Below, one piece after another: positions 49,309-57,044 of a stretch of 64,000 nucleotides of DNA; within the stretch, counting starts at the first letter, position 1; every line of letters begins with the position of its first letter. The stretch spans positions 1 through 64,000 of the forward strand of contig PEZY01000005.1 in the NCBI GenBank assembly GCA_002773855.1. The letters are read 5' to 3'. The translations under genes were made by a program, and so were the position numbers. Source of the stretch: Candidatus Buchananbacteria bacterium CG10_big_fil_rev_8_21_14_0_10_33_19 (lineage in GTDB: Bacteria > Patescibacteria > ABY1 > 2-01-FULL-39-33). The notes under the pieces were generated by a model. The model made no database searches, was not told the DNA's origin, and saw only the letters and a list, made by a program, of their open reading frames with translations.

Positions 49309-50515
49309 AAAAATAATATCCAAATCAAAAAAAGAAAATGGCTTTATTTTAGTAACCACTATACTAGTAATGTCTTTAATGCTAGTTACTGCGATTTATG
49401 TTGTAAATTTTACTATCACAGAAATGAAGATATCCAACAGCCAAGCTGTCGCTGCTAAAACATATTACCTAGCTGAGGCTGGAGTCAATGAATTGATTTG
49501 GAAAATTCAAAATAACTCAGCTACTGGCGAAGCTTTCCTAAACGGAACACTTAATTCATCAAATGACATTATTCGAAATGAAGTTTTTGGTGATAGCAAT
49601 GCCAGTTATCAGGTATCCGCTATTAATACTGTGCCAGCCGAAGCTTGGATCATTGCTACTTCTACTTATCAAATTGCGGGCAAAACCTCTAGACGAGTTG
49701 TTAAATATTATATCACTCAAGCTACTGGTGATGGTTCAAACTGGAATTACACTGTCTTTGCTGGCGGTAAAGGGGCCCAACAAAATGGTAATTTTACCTT
49801 TACAGGCTCTGGATTAGTATTAGTTTCTAACGGTGGGCGATTACACGCCAATCAAAATTTAAAAGTTCAGGGCGCTGAAATTATAGTTAATGATGGCACT
49901 ATTTCAGCTAGCAATAACATTCTAAAGGTTTCTGGTGGTAAAATAACTTTAAACAATAGCACTCAAAGCGCCCCAACTTCCACTATTGATGTCTTACCAA
50001 TTGATTTCGACTCAGATAGTCCAACCTCATGGAAAAATCGAGCCACAATTACCTATACCAAAGATCAATTTAAAAACCTGCCCAACAATACTACTTTAAA
50101 TGGCATTATTTATGTTAGTGGTGACGCCGAAATTATTGGTAAAAATATGACTATCAACGGTGTATTAGTCGCTGACGAAATTAAAATTACCAGCTCTGGT
50201 CAAACTATAACTGTCAATGCTGATCCAGTTTATGGTGGTGGCTTGCTGTCCGAAGGTGACCTTAAATTTACGACATCTGGTGGTGCTGTAAATGTTAATG
50301 GATTAATTTATTCTAGTGATGATTTAAAGATTACCAGCTCTGGAACCAACTTTGTAATCAATGGTGGCATGGCCGGCTTTGATGCTACTGTCACTGCTAG
50401 TGGTGGAGCCATCACTCTTAATTTTGCTCCAGAAAATTTTGAAAATGTCATTGACCCAACCAACAACACTAATCCACCAGTGATCCAAATAGACCACTGG
50501 GAAGAACAATACTAA
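49292..50515 (+). CDS. PilX-like pilus protein with repetitive beta domain
   Basis: 407 aa. The N-terminus 'KENGFILVTTILVMSL' resembles a prepilin stalk but has Thr, not Glu, at +5 (GspK and PilX members also vary there), and 'AAKTYYLAEAGVNE' follows as in PilX proteins. The large C-terminal region (about 150-400) has repeated Gly/Asn/Ser/Thr strands ('NGVLVADEIKITSSG', 'VNGLIYSSDDLKITSSG'), likely a beta-helix. It could be a tip adhesin or spacer of the pilus. Beta-helix is my inference. Confidence 0.75.
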   Translation: MAEIFKKIISKSKKENGFILVTTILVMSLMLVTAIYVVNFTITEMKISNSQAVAAKTYYLAEAGVNELIWKIQNNSATGEAFLNGTLNSSNDIIRNEVFGDSNASYQVSAINTVPAEAWIIATSTYQIAGKTSRRVVKYYITQATGDGSNWNYTVFAGGKGAQQNGNFTFTGSGLVLVSNGGRLHANQNLKVQGAEIIVNDGTISASNNILKVSGGKITLNNSTQSAPTSTIDVLPIDFDSDSPTSWKNRATITYTKDQFKNLPNNTTLNGIIYVSGDAEIIGKNMTINGVLVADEIKITSSGQTITVNADPVYGGGLLSEGDLKFTTSGGAVNVNGLIYSSDDLKITSSGTNFVINGGMAGFDATVTASGGAITLNFAPENFENVIDPTNNTNPPVIQIDHWEEQY

Positions 50516-50571
50516 AATTTATATTATATCAAATATTTGCTATAATTATAGCAATAAATACAAATAAATAA

Positions 50572-51630
50572 ATGTCTTTTTTAAACACAACTGAAGTCGC
50601 TTTTGGCTTAGATATATCAGATAGAAATCTACGTATGATTCAGTTAGAAAAAAAATCAAAGAAAATTAAAGTGCAGCTATACAGTGAGGTAAAATTACCA
50701 CCTGATTGTATTATTAGCGGAGAAATCAAACAACCTAAAGTCTTTTTAGATTCTCTTAACAAAATGATTAAAACTAAAGTTGGGCGTGGCAAACTAAGCG
50801 ACGAAGTTATTAGTGTTTTACCAGAAGAAAAAACTTTTTTTAAAATCATAAATATGCCTTTGGTTTCTGACGAAGAAATCATTGATAAAATCAAAGAAGT
50901 ATTACCACAAGATATCCCTGTTGATTTTAATGATGTCTATATGGACTATCAAATAATGGAAAAAACCGACAAGGGTTTAGTAGTGCTGGTTGGCATTTCA
51001 CCTAAAAACATAATTGAATCTTATGTTGATATACTAGCCAAGGCTAATTTAATACCAACAGTTCTAGAGATAGAATCAGCGCCAATTTCCAGATTATTAT
51101 TAGAACAAGCCACCAACCAAACTCCACAAATTATCATAGACATTGGTGCTCAAAGAACTGGTTTATTTTTACACGATAAGACCATCAAATTTACAGTTAG
51201 TCTACCTATTTCTGGTAATAACATTACGAAACACATTGTAGATACTCTAGAAATGAAATGGGATGAAGCCGAAAAAGCTAAAATAGTTTGTGGGCTCGAT
51301 AAAACAAAATGCCATGGCGCCTTACTAGAAATATTTTCTGATGTTATAAATGAATTGAATACCAGAATAACCAAAGCAATCAACTTCTACTATTATAATT
51401 TTCCAGATTCTAAAAAAATTGAAAGAATCGTACTCTGTGGTGGTGGTGCCAACTTTATCGACATAGCTCCAGTACTTGAAAGTAAACTCAAAATACCAGT
51501 AGTAGTTAGCAACCCCTGGGAAATAATAGAAAATCCCAATACATCTTTTTTTAATGACCAAAGATCACAATCCTTTATTACTGCTCTAGGGCTAGGACTT
51601 AGAGGTCTAAGACCAGATACATTTTTATGA
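50572..51630 (+). CDS. pilM: Type IV pilus assembly protein PilM
   Basis: Cytoplasmic actin-like protein that links PilN and the platform. 352 aa. 'VAFGLDISDRNLRMIQL' opens it, then 'VISVLPEEKTFFKII', 'IDIGAQRTGLFL' and 'LCGGGANFIDIAPVLE', the ATP-binding subdomains. Stop and the next start overlap (ATGA), so PilM and PilN are coupled. Confidence 0.92.
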   Translation: MSFLNTTEVAFGLDISDRNLRMIQLEKKSKKIKVQLYSEVKLPPDCIISGEIKQPKVFLDSLNKMIKTKVGRGKLSDEVISVLPEEKTFFKIINMPLVSDEEIIDKIKEVLPQDIPVDFNDVYMDYQIMEKTDKGLVVLVGISPKNIIESYVDILAKANLIPTVLEIESAPISRLLLEQATNQTPQIIIDIGAQRTGLFLHDKTIKFTVSLPISGNNITKHIVDTLEMKWDEAEKAKIVCGLDKTKCHGALLEIFSDVINELNTRITKAINFYYYNFPDSKKIERIVLCGGGANFIDIAPVLESKLKIPVVVSNPWEIIENPNTSFFNDQRSQSFITALGLGLRGLRPDTFL

Positions 51631-52163
51631 TAACCATTAATCTACTATCCCCCAGTCAAAAAAGGGAGCTAAAAATCAAAAGAGTCTACGTGGCTGTTAA
51701 GGAGCTTATCATTTTAGTTTTACTTTTTACTTTAATTATTGCCATATTATTACTAATCTCTAAGTATGTTTTAGACAATAGTTTAGCTAGATTAATCGAG
51801 AGAAACGCCTACAGCATTGCTGAGAATAGGGAGGTAATCAATAAAATTAATACCCTTAACTCAAAGATAATAACCGTAGATAAAATACAAAAGGATTTTA
51901 AAAAATGGTCAAATTTCTTTATTATAATATCTGAAATTACCCCCAATAATATTTCATATGACCTAGTAAAAATAAGTTACCAAGATAAATCCATAGAAAT
52001 AAAAGGCGTGGCTAAAAACAGAGGAGACTTAACAAAATTAAAAGACAATTTAATTAGCTCTGGGCTCTTTGAAGATATTAATCTACCACTTAAAGATCTT
52101 TTGGCCAAAGATAATAATACTTTTTCGATTACTGCTAAAATAATACTAGATAAAATAAAATAA
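51627..52163 (+). CDS. pilN: Type IV pilus assembly protein PilN
   Basis: 178 aa. 'INLLSPSQKREL' near the start is the PilM-binding motif (usually I-N-L-L-P). One membrane segment (about 27-48), a coiled coil and a small outer domain. The Pro of the motif is moved by one residue. Assignment follows from this motif, size and order. Confidence 0.85.
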   Translation: MITINLLSPSQKRELKIKRVYVAVKELIILVLLFTLIIAILLLISKYVLDNSLARLIERNAYSIAENREVINKINTLNSKIITVDKIQKDFKKWSNFFIIISEITPNNISYDLVKISYQDKSIEIKGVAKNRGDLTKLKDNLISSGLFEDINLPLKDLLAKDNNTFSITAKIILDKIK

Positions 52164-52165
52164 AT

Positions 52166-52711
52166 ATGGTTTTAAGTTATTATAAAAATAGATTCTACAT
52201 CAATATAGGAGTGATATTATTATTTTTTACTTTCATAACTGCTTTTATAATTTTTCCAGCTCTCAAGGAGATATCAGCTGTTAACCAAGAAATTACTAAC
52301 GAAAGAATTAAATTAGAAAGAAAATTAGCTCTCGGTTTGAATATTAAAAAAGTCATAAAGGACTTAGATAACATAGAAGAGACTGCTAAAACCTTAGATG
52401 ACATATTTTTAGAAAAAAATAGTGAACTAAATATAATAAACAATCTAGAATCACTAGCCAATCAACATAACACCAATATAGACATAACTTCTGATTTCGT
52501 AAAAAAAGACATTGGACCAAATACAAATGCCATGGAATTAAAAATCATTGCTACCGGCAGTTACAAACAAATACTTAATTTTATCAGTGGAATAGAAAAC
52601 CAAAAAAATTATTTTAATTTACAGAATATTTCTTTTACTAAAAACAAAAAATCTGACGGCTCCAGTACTGTAGTCGCTCAATTAATTGGCAATGTTTATT
52701 TTAAAAAATGA
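52166..52711 (+). CDS. pilO: Type IV pilus assembly protein PilO
   Basis: 181 aa. One membrane segment (about 10-30), a long coiled coil (about 35-85) and a ferredoxin-like outer domain. It forms a heterodimer with PilN in the family. The sequence is weakly conserved and the call depends on context: pilN before, a PilP-like gene after with an ATGA overlap. Confidence 0.8.
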   Translation: MVLSYYKNRFYINIGVILLFFTFITAFIIFPALKEISAVNQEITNERIKLERKLALGLNIKKVIKDLDNIEETAKTLDDIFLEKNSELNIINNLESLANQHNTNIDITSDFVKKDIGPNTNAMELKIIATGSYKQILNFISGIENQKNYFNLQNISFTKNKKSDGSSTVVAQLIGNVYFKK

Positions 52712-53022
52712 AAAATAAAAAAATAAAAAAAATAAATTTCTTTATACTAATCAGGTATCTCTACCCTATTACTATTATTATTATCATTATTGCCTTGTTT
52801 ATTTTGATAAGATTTTTATACAACAATGTATATCAAACAATAATTGAAGCCGAATTAATCACTGACCTAAGAAAAGAAATATCTGATCAAAACCTAGAGA
52901 AAGATAAATTCGACAAAGTAATAGATGAAATTGAACAAAAAACAAATTCTGAAAAAATTAACACAGCAGATATTAAAGATCCATTTCAAAATTTAATCAC
53001 TACACCGCCACCAACCATCTAG
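52708..53022 (+). CDS. Short PilP-like protein
   Basis: 104 aa. A very hydrophobic anchor (about 12-38), a charged coiled coil (about 45-80) and an end 'DIKDPFQNL' followed by Thr/Pro. 'D-P-F' in a linker is found in PilP and GspC-type proteins, but the secretin-binding beta domain that would follow is missing. It may be a reduced PilP with only the inner-membrane part, fitting a cell without an outer membrane (inference). Last gene of the pilus operon. Confidence 0.55.
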   Translation: MKNKKIKKINFFILIRYLYPITIIIIIIALFILIRFLYNNVYQTIIEAELITDLRKEISDQNLEKDKFDKVIDEIEQKTNSEKINTADIKDPFQNLITTPPPTI

Positions 53023-53027
53023 TAAAA

Positions 53028-53060
53028 TAAAAACCACTATTTCAAAATAGTGGTTTTTAT
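53028..53060. terminator. Bidirectional terminator between the pilus operon and nifS
   Basis: AAAACCACTAT (53030-53040) and ATAGTGGTTTT (53047-53057), a perfect 11-bp stem with T/A runs on both sides. Confidence 0.88.
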
Positions 53061-53068
53061 TTTATAGA

Positions 53069-54256
53069 TTAAAGACTTCTCAGCTTAGTAACGGCCGTAA
53101 TTAATTCTGTCAAAAATATATCAATTTCTTCTTGTGTATTGTATTTACTTAGACTGACTCGCAAACTACTATGTGCTAATTCACTGGGCACACCAATGGC
53201 TAATAACACATGAGATGGGTCCAGCGACCCAGCTGAACAAGCTGAGCCAGTAGACAAAGCAATACCTCTTTCAGAAAGCATCAAAACAATATCCTCCCCT
53301 TCAGCGCCATCAAAAACAAAGCTAGCATTATTAGGCGATCTTTCTTCCATACCACCAGTCAAAATAGCTCCATCTATAGTTGTTAGTACTCGATTTATTA
53401 TACAATCCCTTAATTCAATTAAAGATTGATTTATCTGACTGCGCTTAGATTCATTACCAAGCAAATCTATGGCAGCAGTCAAACCAACAATTCCCGGCAC
53501 ATTATAAGTACCAGGTCGAATATTAGCCTGTTGATGACCGCCAAAAACCAATGGCTTAAAAGGAGTATTCTGCCGAATATATATAGCTCCAACACCCTTT
53601 GGTCCATAAATTTTATGGCCAGACATAGATAGTAAATCAACTTTTAGATCAGCTACATTACAATTCACAAAATTAATAGCCTGAGTGGCATCAGTATGAA
53701 AATATATTTTAGTCTCTCGAGTTTTATTTAATTCTGATATTAATTCCCCAAATTGAGTAATTGGTAAAATAGTCCCTATTTCATTATTAATATACATTAT
53801 AGACACTAAAACAGTTTCTGGCCTAATAGCTTCCTTTAAGGTTGCCACATCAATCATGCCATTCTTGTCTGGTAGTAAATAAGTTACTTCAACTCCCTGC
53901 TTCTCCAGTTCATGGCAAGGCTCTAAGATAGCATCATGTTCTATCTTAGTAGTAATAACATGAAGTTTAGAATCAACATCTTTATTTGATGATTTAATAG
54001 CTTCTACAACGCCAAAAATAGCCATGTTATCACTTTCTGTAGCTCCAGAGGTAAAATACACCTCCGATTTACTACAACCCAAAAAATTAGCCAACTTCGC
54101 TTGAGATCTGTCCACTACCACCCGATTATCCAAACCAGCATAATGCAGAGAAGAAGCATTGCCATACTCTTCCTGCATATACGGCAACATGGCATCCAAA
54201 ACCATCGGATCCATTTTAGTAGTTGCCGCATTGTCCAGATATATTCTTTGTATCAT
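53069..54256 (-). CDS. nifS: Cysteine desulfurase (NifS/IscS type)
   Basis: PLP enzyme that takes sulfur from cysteine for Fe-S clusters and tRNA thiolation. 395 aa. 'YLDNAATTKMD' opens it; 'SMSGHKIYGPKGVGA' holds the PLP lysine and 'STGSACSAGS' the persulfide Cys. Full length. It begins 10 bp after the NifU-like gene, so scaffold and sulfur donor are made together. Group I/IscS-like or NifS-like cannot be separated here. Confidence 0.93.
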   Translation of the reverse strand: MIQRIYLDNAATTKMDPMVLDAMLPYMQEEYGNASSLHYAGLDNRVVVDRSQAKLANFLGCSKSEVYFTSGATESDNMAIFGVVEAIKSSNKDVDSKLHVITTKIEHDAILEPCHELEKQGVEVTYLLPDKNGMIDVATLKEAIRPETVLVSIMYINNEIGTILPITQFGELISELNKTRETKIYFHTDATQAINFVNCNVADLKVDLLSMSGHKIYGPKGVGAIYIRQNTPFKPLVFGGHQQANIRPGTYNVPGIVGLTAAIDLLGNESKRSQINQSLIELRDCIINRVLTTIDGAILTGGMEERSPNNASFVFDGAEGEDIVLMLSERGIALSTGSACSAGSLDPSHVLLAIGVPSELAHSSLRVSLSKYNTQEEIDIFLTELITAVTKLRSL

Positions 54257-54266
54257 AGATATTTAA

Positions 54267-54491
54267 TTAAATAGCCACAACCTCTTTAACGTCTGGTATT
54301 TCTTGTTTAATCGTTCTACCGATACCTTCTTGTAAAGTAATCTGAGACATCGGACAGCCAACACAGGCACCACTCAACTGAATTGTCAAAAGTCCAGTTT
54401 CAGTATCGAAAGACACAAATTCAACATCACCACCATCCATTTGGATATATGGCCGAATTTTATTTAATTGTTTTTTAATTTTAGCTTCCAT
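54267..54491 (-). CDS. NifU C-terminal-domain protein (Fe-S carrier)
   Basis: 74 aa consisting only of the NifU C-terminal (Nfu) domain. 'RPYIQMDGGDVEFV' and 'GACVGCPMSQITLQEGI' with the C-x-x-C cluster ligands are plain. It accepts or transfers a 4Fe-4S cluster. First gene of the pair with the desulfurase. No IscU, SufB or SufC is nearby. Confidence 0.92.
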   Translation of the reverse strand: MEAKIKKQLNKIRPYIQMDGGDVEFVSFDTETGLLTIQLSGACVGCPMSQITLQEGIGRTIKQEIPDVKEVVAI

Positions 54492-54582
54492 AAAATCATT
54501 ATTAATGAATTTAAATTTAATCCCTACTAATCTAGTTGGTATTTAAATACCGTAACAAATTTAAAGCAATTTGTCAAAGTCT

Positions 54583-55428
54583 TTACTTATTAACTACCAC
54601 CATTTTTTTAGGCTGGGCAGTCATTTGTTCATCAGTCACCTCATAATGCGACCAATCTGGATTCCAATCATGAATAGCATTAATTAAGACGTCGTATTTA
54701 TATTTAAAACTATCACCTCTTTTGGTGCCAACCTCATTAACAATAAATTCATCACTGTCATAACCCTTAATCACTAGCATATGATAAATTGGTCCGGGTG
54801 CTCTAAAGTAAGGGTTATTTAATTCCCGACCAGCCAGTGGCACTATTATCAAATTACCCAAACTTAATTCATATTTAATCCGATTAACACTCACGTCATT
54901 AATGACTTTAGCTGATAAATTAAAATAATCTTTTAAAACTGCCACAGTTTGGACTACGCTTAAATCAATTTTATAACCATTATTTTTCTCCCAAGCATCT
55001 AACTTAACCAGCTCATCTGCCATGATTTTTTCATCCAAAGGTTGATTTAAAAAATATTTAGCTGCTGTCACCATAGAAGCCTCTTCACAGGCTTCTTCAT
55101 TAAGTTCATTCCAATTGCCAAAAGGTGCTTGCGGTGCGAAGGCCACATCCAATTCTAATTTAGTTGGTATTTCAACGGTTACCGGTGCTGTTACTGGTTC
55201 TTTAGTATTAGTATTAGTATTAGTATTAGTATTAGTATTAGTATTGGTATTGGTATTGGTATTAGTCGCATCCGATGTGGCGTTCGTGTTTTCATTAGAC
55301 ACGACATTATTGTTTTCCAAAATATTTTCATCATTAACTGGCAAATCAATATTAATAACTGTAGACTGCTTAGTGCAGCCAGTTAAAAAAAATACCAGGA
55401 ATAATAACGATAAGAGTCTTAATGACAT
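54583..55428 (-). CDS. Lipoprotein with C39-like peptidase domain
   Basis: 281 aa. Lipobox 'LTGC' with Cys18. Then a Asn-rich stretch and a (Thr-Asn)10 run, a flexible stalk. The C-terminal domain (about 95-270) looks like the C39-like papain fold: 'EEACEEASM' with the expected catalytic Cys near 113, 'GPIYHMLVIKGYD' with the His, and 'FIVNEVG' with Asn. A cell-surface cysteine peptidase or toxin-like fold is likely; the target is unknown. SD-less. Confidence 0.8.
   Translation of the reverse strand: MSLRLLSLLFLVFFLTGCTKQSTVINIDLPVNDENILENNNVVSNENTNATSDATNTNTNTNTNTNTNTNTNTNTKEPVTAPVTVEIPTKLELDVAFAPQAPFGNWNELNEEACEEASMVTAAKYFLNQPLDEKIMADELVKLDAWEKNNGYKIDLSVVQTVAVLKDYFNLSAKVINDVSVNRIKYELSLGNLIIVPLAGRELNNPYFRAPGPIYHMLVIKGYDSDEFIVNEVGTKRGDSFKYKYDVLINAIHDWNPDWSHYEVTDEQMTAQPKKMVVVNK
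55207..55266. repeat. Ten-unit hexanucleotide repeat within the C39-like gene
   Basis: Ten consecutive 6-bp units, ATTAGT or ATTGGT (three of the ten), with none interrupted. On the coding strand each is ACTAAT/ACCAAT, Thr-Asn. Copy-number change would alter stalk length but keep the frame. Confidence 0.92.
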
Positions 55429-55488
55429 AATTTATTTTTACTAATTATTTAAATAAATTATAGCAAATTTTAGGAATATTGGTAGATA

Positions 55489-55517
55489 TTGATAAATAAT
55501 CAATAATAACTTAAGAT
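55489..55517 (+). promoter_or_regulatory. Promoter of the ClpP-like gene
   Basis: TTGATA (55489-55494), 17-bp spacer, TAAGAT (55512-55517). The same -10 sequence as the DUF4406-like gene. Confidence 0.6.
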
Positions 55518-55571
55518 TAACTTACAAAATACATTGGATTTGCACTTTTAAAACCAACGGAGACTACCGAC

Positions 55572-56240
55572 ATGGCTCAATCGAGAAATCGGATGAATGT
55601 GCCTATTTCAACGGCTTATTTTGTTGAACAGCTCCATAATCACTGGATTGATTTAATTAGACGAGAGATTTGGATCCATGGAATAGATATGAATACCGAT
55701 AGTTATGAAGGTGTTGAACCTGGCGTTGAATATATGATGGCTACCAAGGTTATAAAAAATCTTCATATTCTCAGACATCAATCATCTACTGAACCTGTTA
55801 TTATTCATTTACATACTTGTGGTGGCCTATGGGAAGAAGGCATGGCTATTTATGATACTATCAAATCTATGCCTTACCATGTCACCATAATTTCCTATAC
55901 TCATGCTCGCAGTATGTCTTCTCTGATTTTTCAAGCTGGTGATACTAGATTAATGATGCCAAATTCTTATTTTATGTTTCATTTAGGCACAATGGCTTTT
56001 TCAGCTGACATGAGGACTTTCCAAAGTAACGCTGATTTTGCCAAAATTAGTAACAAAACTATGGTGGATATTTATGTTGAAAAAGCAATACATGGACCAA
56101 AATTTAAAGGCCAGAGTGCAGCTAAAATTAGATCTTTAATTAATAGAGAAATGGAAAAGAAAAGTGATGTTTTCTTAACGCCAGAAAAAGCTATTCAGTG
56201 GGGTTTTGCTGATGGTGTTCTCAAAAAATGGCCAAACTAA
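55572..56240 (+). CDS. ClpP-family serine protease, orphan
   Basis: 222 aa. ClpP fold with a full catalytic triad: Ser114 in 'HARSMSSLIFQAG', His137 in 'FMFHLG' and Asp199 in 'KKSDVFLTPEKA', at the usual spacing, and 'GGLWEEGMAIYDTI' in place of G-G-x-V-x-x-G. An N-terminal extension of about 35 residues replaces the normal Clp-binding loop, and the hydrophobic grooves that dock ClpX are not obvious. It may be an independent or phage-type peptidase (head-maturation proteases share the fold). Single gene with its own promoter, SD and terminator. No clpX nearby. Confidence 0.8.
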   Translation: MAQSRNRMNVPISTAYFVEQLHNHWIDLIRREIWIHGIDMNTDSYEGVEPGVEYMMATKVIKNLHILRHQSSTEPVIIHLHTCGGLWEEGMAIYDTIKSMPYHVTIISYTHARSMSSLIFQAGDTRLMMPNSYFMFHLGTMAFSADMRTFQSNADFAKISNKTMVDIYVEKAIHGPKFKGQSAAKIRSLINREMEKKSDVFLTPEKAIQWGFADGVLKKWPN

Positions 56241-56242
56241 AA

Positions 56243-56270
56243 CGTCGACCAAGCAATGGTCGACTTTTTT
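56243..56270 (+). terminator. Terminator of the ClpP-like gene
   Basis: GTCGACCA (56244-56251) and TGGTCGAC (56257-56264), then six T. Confidence 0.9.
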
Positions 56271-56275
56271 ATTTA

Positions 56276-56303
56276 TTGACATTAACAAATAATATAATAT
56301 AAC
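56276..56303 (+). promoter_or_regulatory. Promoter of the 77-aa gene
   Basis: TTGACA (56276-56281), 16-bp spacer, TATAAC (56298-56303). Confidence 0.7.
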
Positions 56304-56332
56304 ATAGTAGCAACCCTAGGAGGTACCTTACA

Positions 56333-56566
56333 ATGAAAAATATCCAGGTTCATCCGGTTATTGCTATTACTATTATTCTGCTTAGTTTATTTATCTGCTA
56401 CGGCATCTATCAAGGTATAGCCATTTTAAATGATGAGGCTTTTTATCGCGGCTTTAATACTGGCACTGAAGTCCAAAAATTATTAGATGATCAAAGACAA
56501 AAACAGCCAGGCAAGCCCAGTGATAAAAACAAAACTACCAAAAAAGACGAAATACTGGGAATTTAG
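56333..56566 (+). CDS. Small single-pass membrane protein
   Basis: 77 aa, unrecognised. One membrane segment (about 8-30) and a Gln/Lys/Asp-rich tail to the C-terminus. AGGAGG 9 nt before the ATG is the strongest SD in the window. Own promoter and terminator. Could be an accessory partner of the ClpP-like protease next door, but nothing except position says so. Confidence 0.65.
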   Translation: MKNIQVHPVIAITIILLSLFICYGIYQGIAILNDEAFYRGFNTGTEVQKLLDDQRQKQPGKPSDKNKTTKKDEILGI

Positions 56567-56580
56567 CCCAAAACTACCAC

Positions 56581-56620
56581 GCCGAGCAACTATATATAAT
56601 TATGGGAGATCGGCTTTTTT
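56581..56620 (+). terminator. Terminator of the 77-aa gene
   Basis: GCCGA (56581-56585) and TCGGC (56610-56614) close a large loop, followed by six T. The stem is short and the call is moderate. Confidence 0.6.
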
Positions 56621-56654
56621 ATTGATCTAAATTTAAGTTATTTTAGAACAAAGC

Positions 56655-56683
56655 TTGACTTTTTTTACTAAATAAGTTAAAAT
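56655..56683 (+). promoter_or_regulatory. rpmA promoter
   Basis: TTGACT (56655-56660), 17-bp spacer, TAAAAT (56678-56683). Confidence 0.7.
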
Positions 56684-56720
56684 ACTAGTTGTTAATTTAT
56701 AAGAAATAAGCTAGTTAAAT

Positions 56721-56993
56721 ATGGCACACAAGAAAGCTGGTGGTAGTACTAGACTGGGCCGAGATTCTAATGCCCAAAGACTGGGCATTAAATTATACGG
56801 TGGCGAAACTGCTAAAAATGGGGCTATTGTCCTTAGACAAAGGGGTAGCAGATATAGACCAGGTAAAAATACCAGAATTGCTAAAGACGATTCTATTTTC
56901 GCCATTGGCAGTGGTTTAGTGAAATACACCAAGAAAAAAATTAAAAAATTCAACGGTAAATTAGAGAATGCTCAAATAGTTAGCGTTGAATAA
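56721..56993 (+). CDS. rpmA: Ribosomal protein L27
   Basis: 90 aa of the 50S subunit, its N-terminus reaching the peptidyl-transferase centre. 'MAHKKAGGSTRLGRDSNAQRLGIK' is diagnostic. The sequence starts directly at M-A-H-K-K, without the short N-terminal extension that Firmicutes cleave off. It stands alone: rplU (L21), its normal partner, is not adjacent. SD-less. Confidence 0.96.
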   Translation: MAHKKAGGSTRLGRDSNAQRLGIKLYGGETAKNGAIVLRQRGSRYRPGKNTRIAKDDSIFAIGSGLVKYTKKKIKKFNGKLENAQIVSVE

Positions 56994-57003
56994 ATCTAAA
57001 AAT

Positions 57004-57032
57004 AAAAATACTCCGTTTTGCGGAGTATTTTT
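57004..57032. terminator. Bidirectional terminator between rpmA and pyrG
   Basis: AAAAATACTCCG (57004-57015) and CGGAGTATTTTT (57021-57032) around a TTTTG loop: perfect 12-bp stem, works for both convergent genes. Confidence 0.9.
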
Positions 57033-57044
57033 ATTTTTAGAAAA

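Noticed and set aside
55207..55266. CRISPR array
   Set aside because: It is a simple 6-bp tandem repeat inside a coding region, without spacers. No repeat-spacer structure was seen anywhere in the window.
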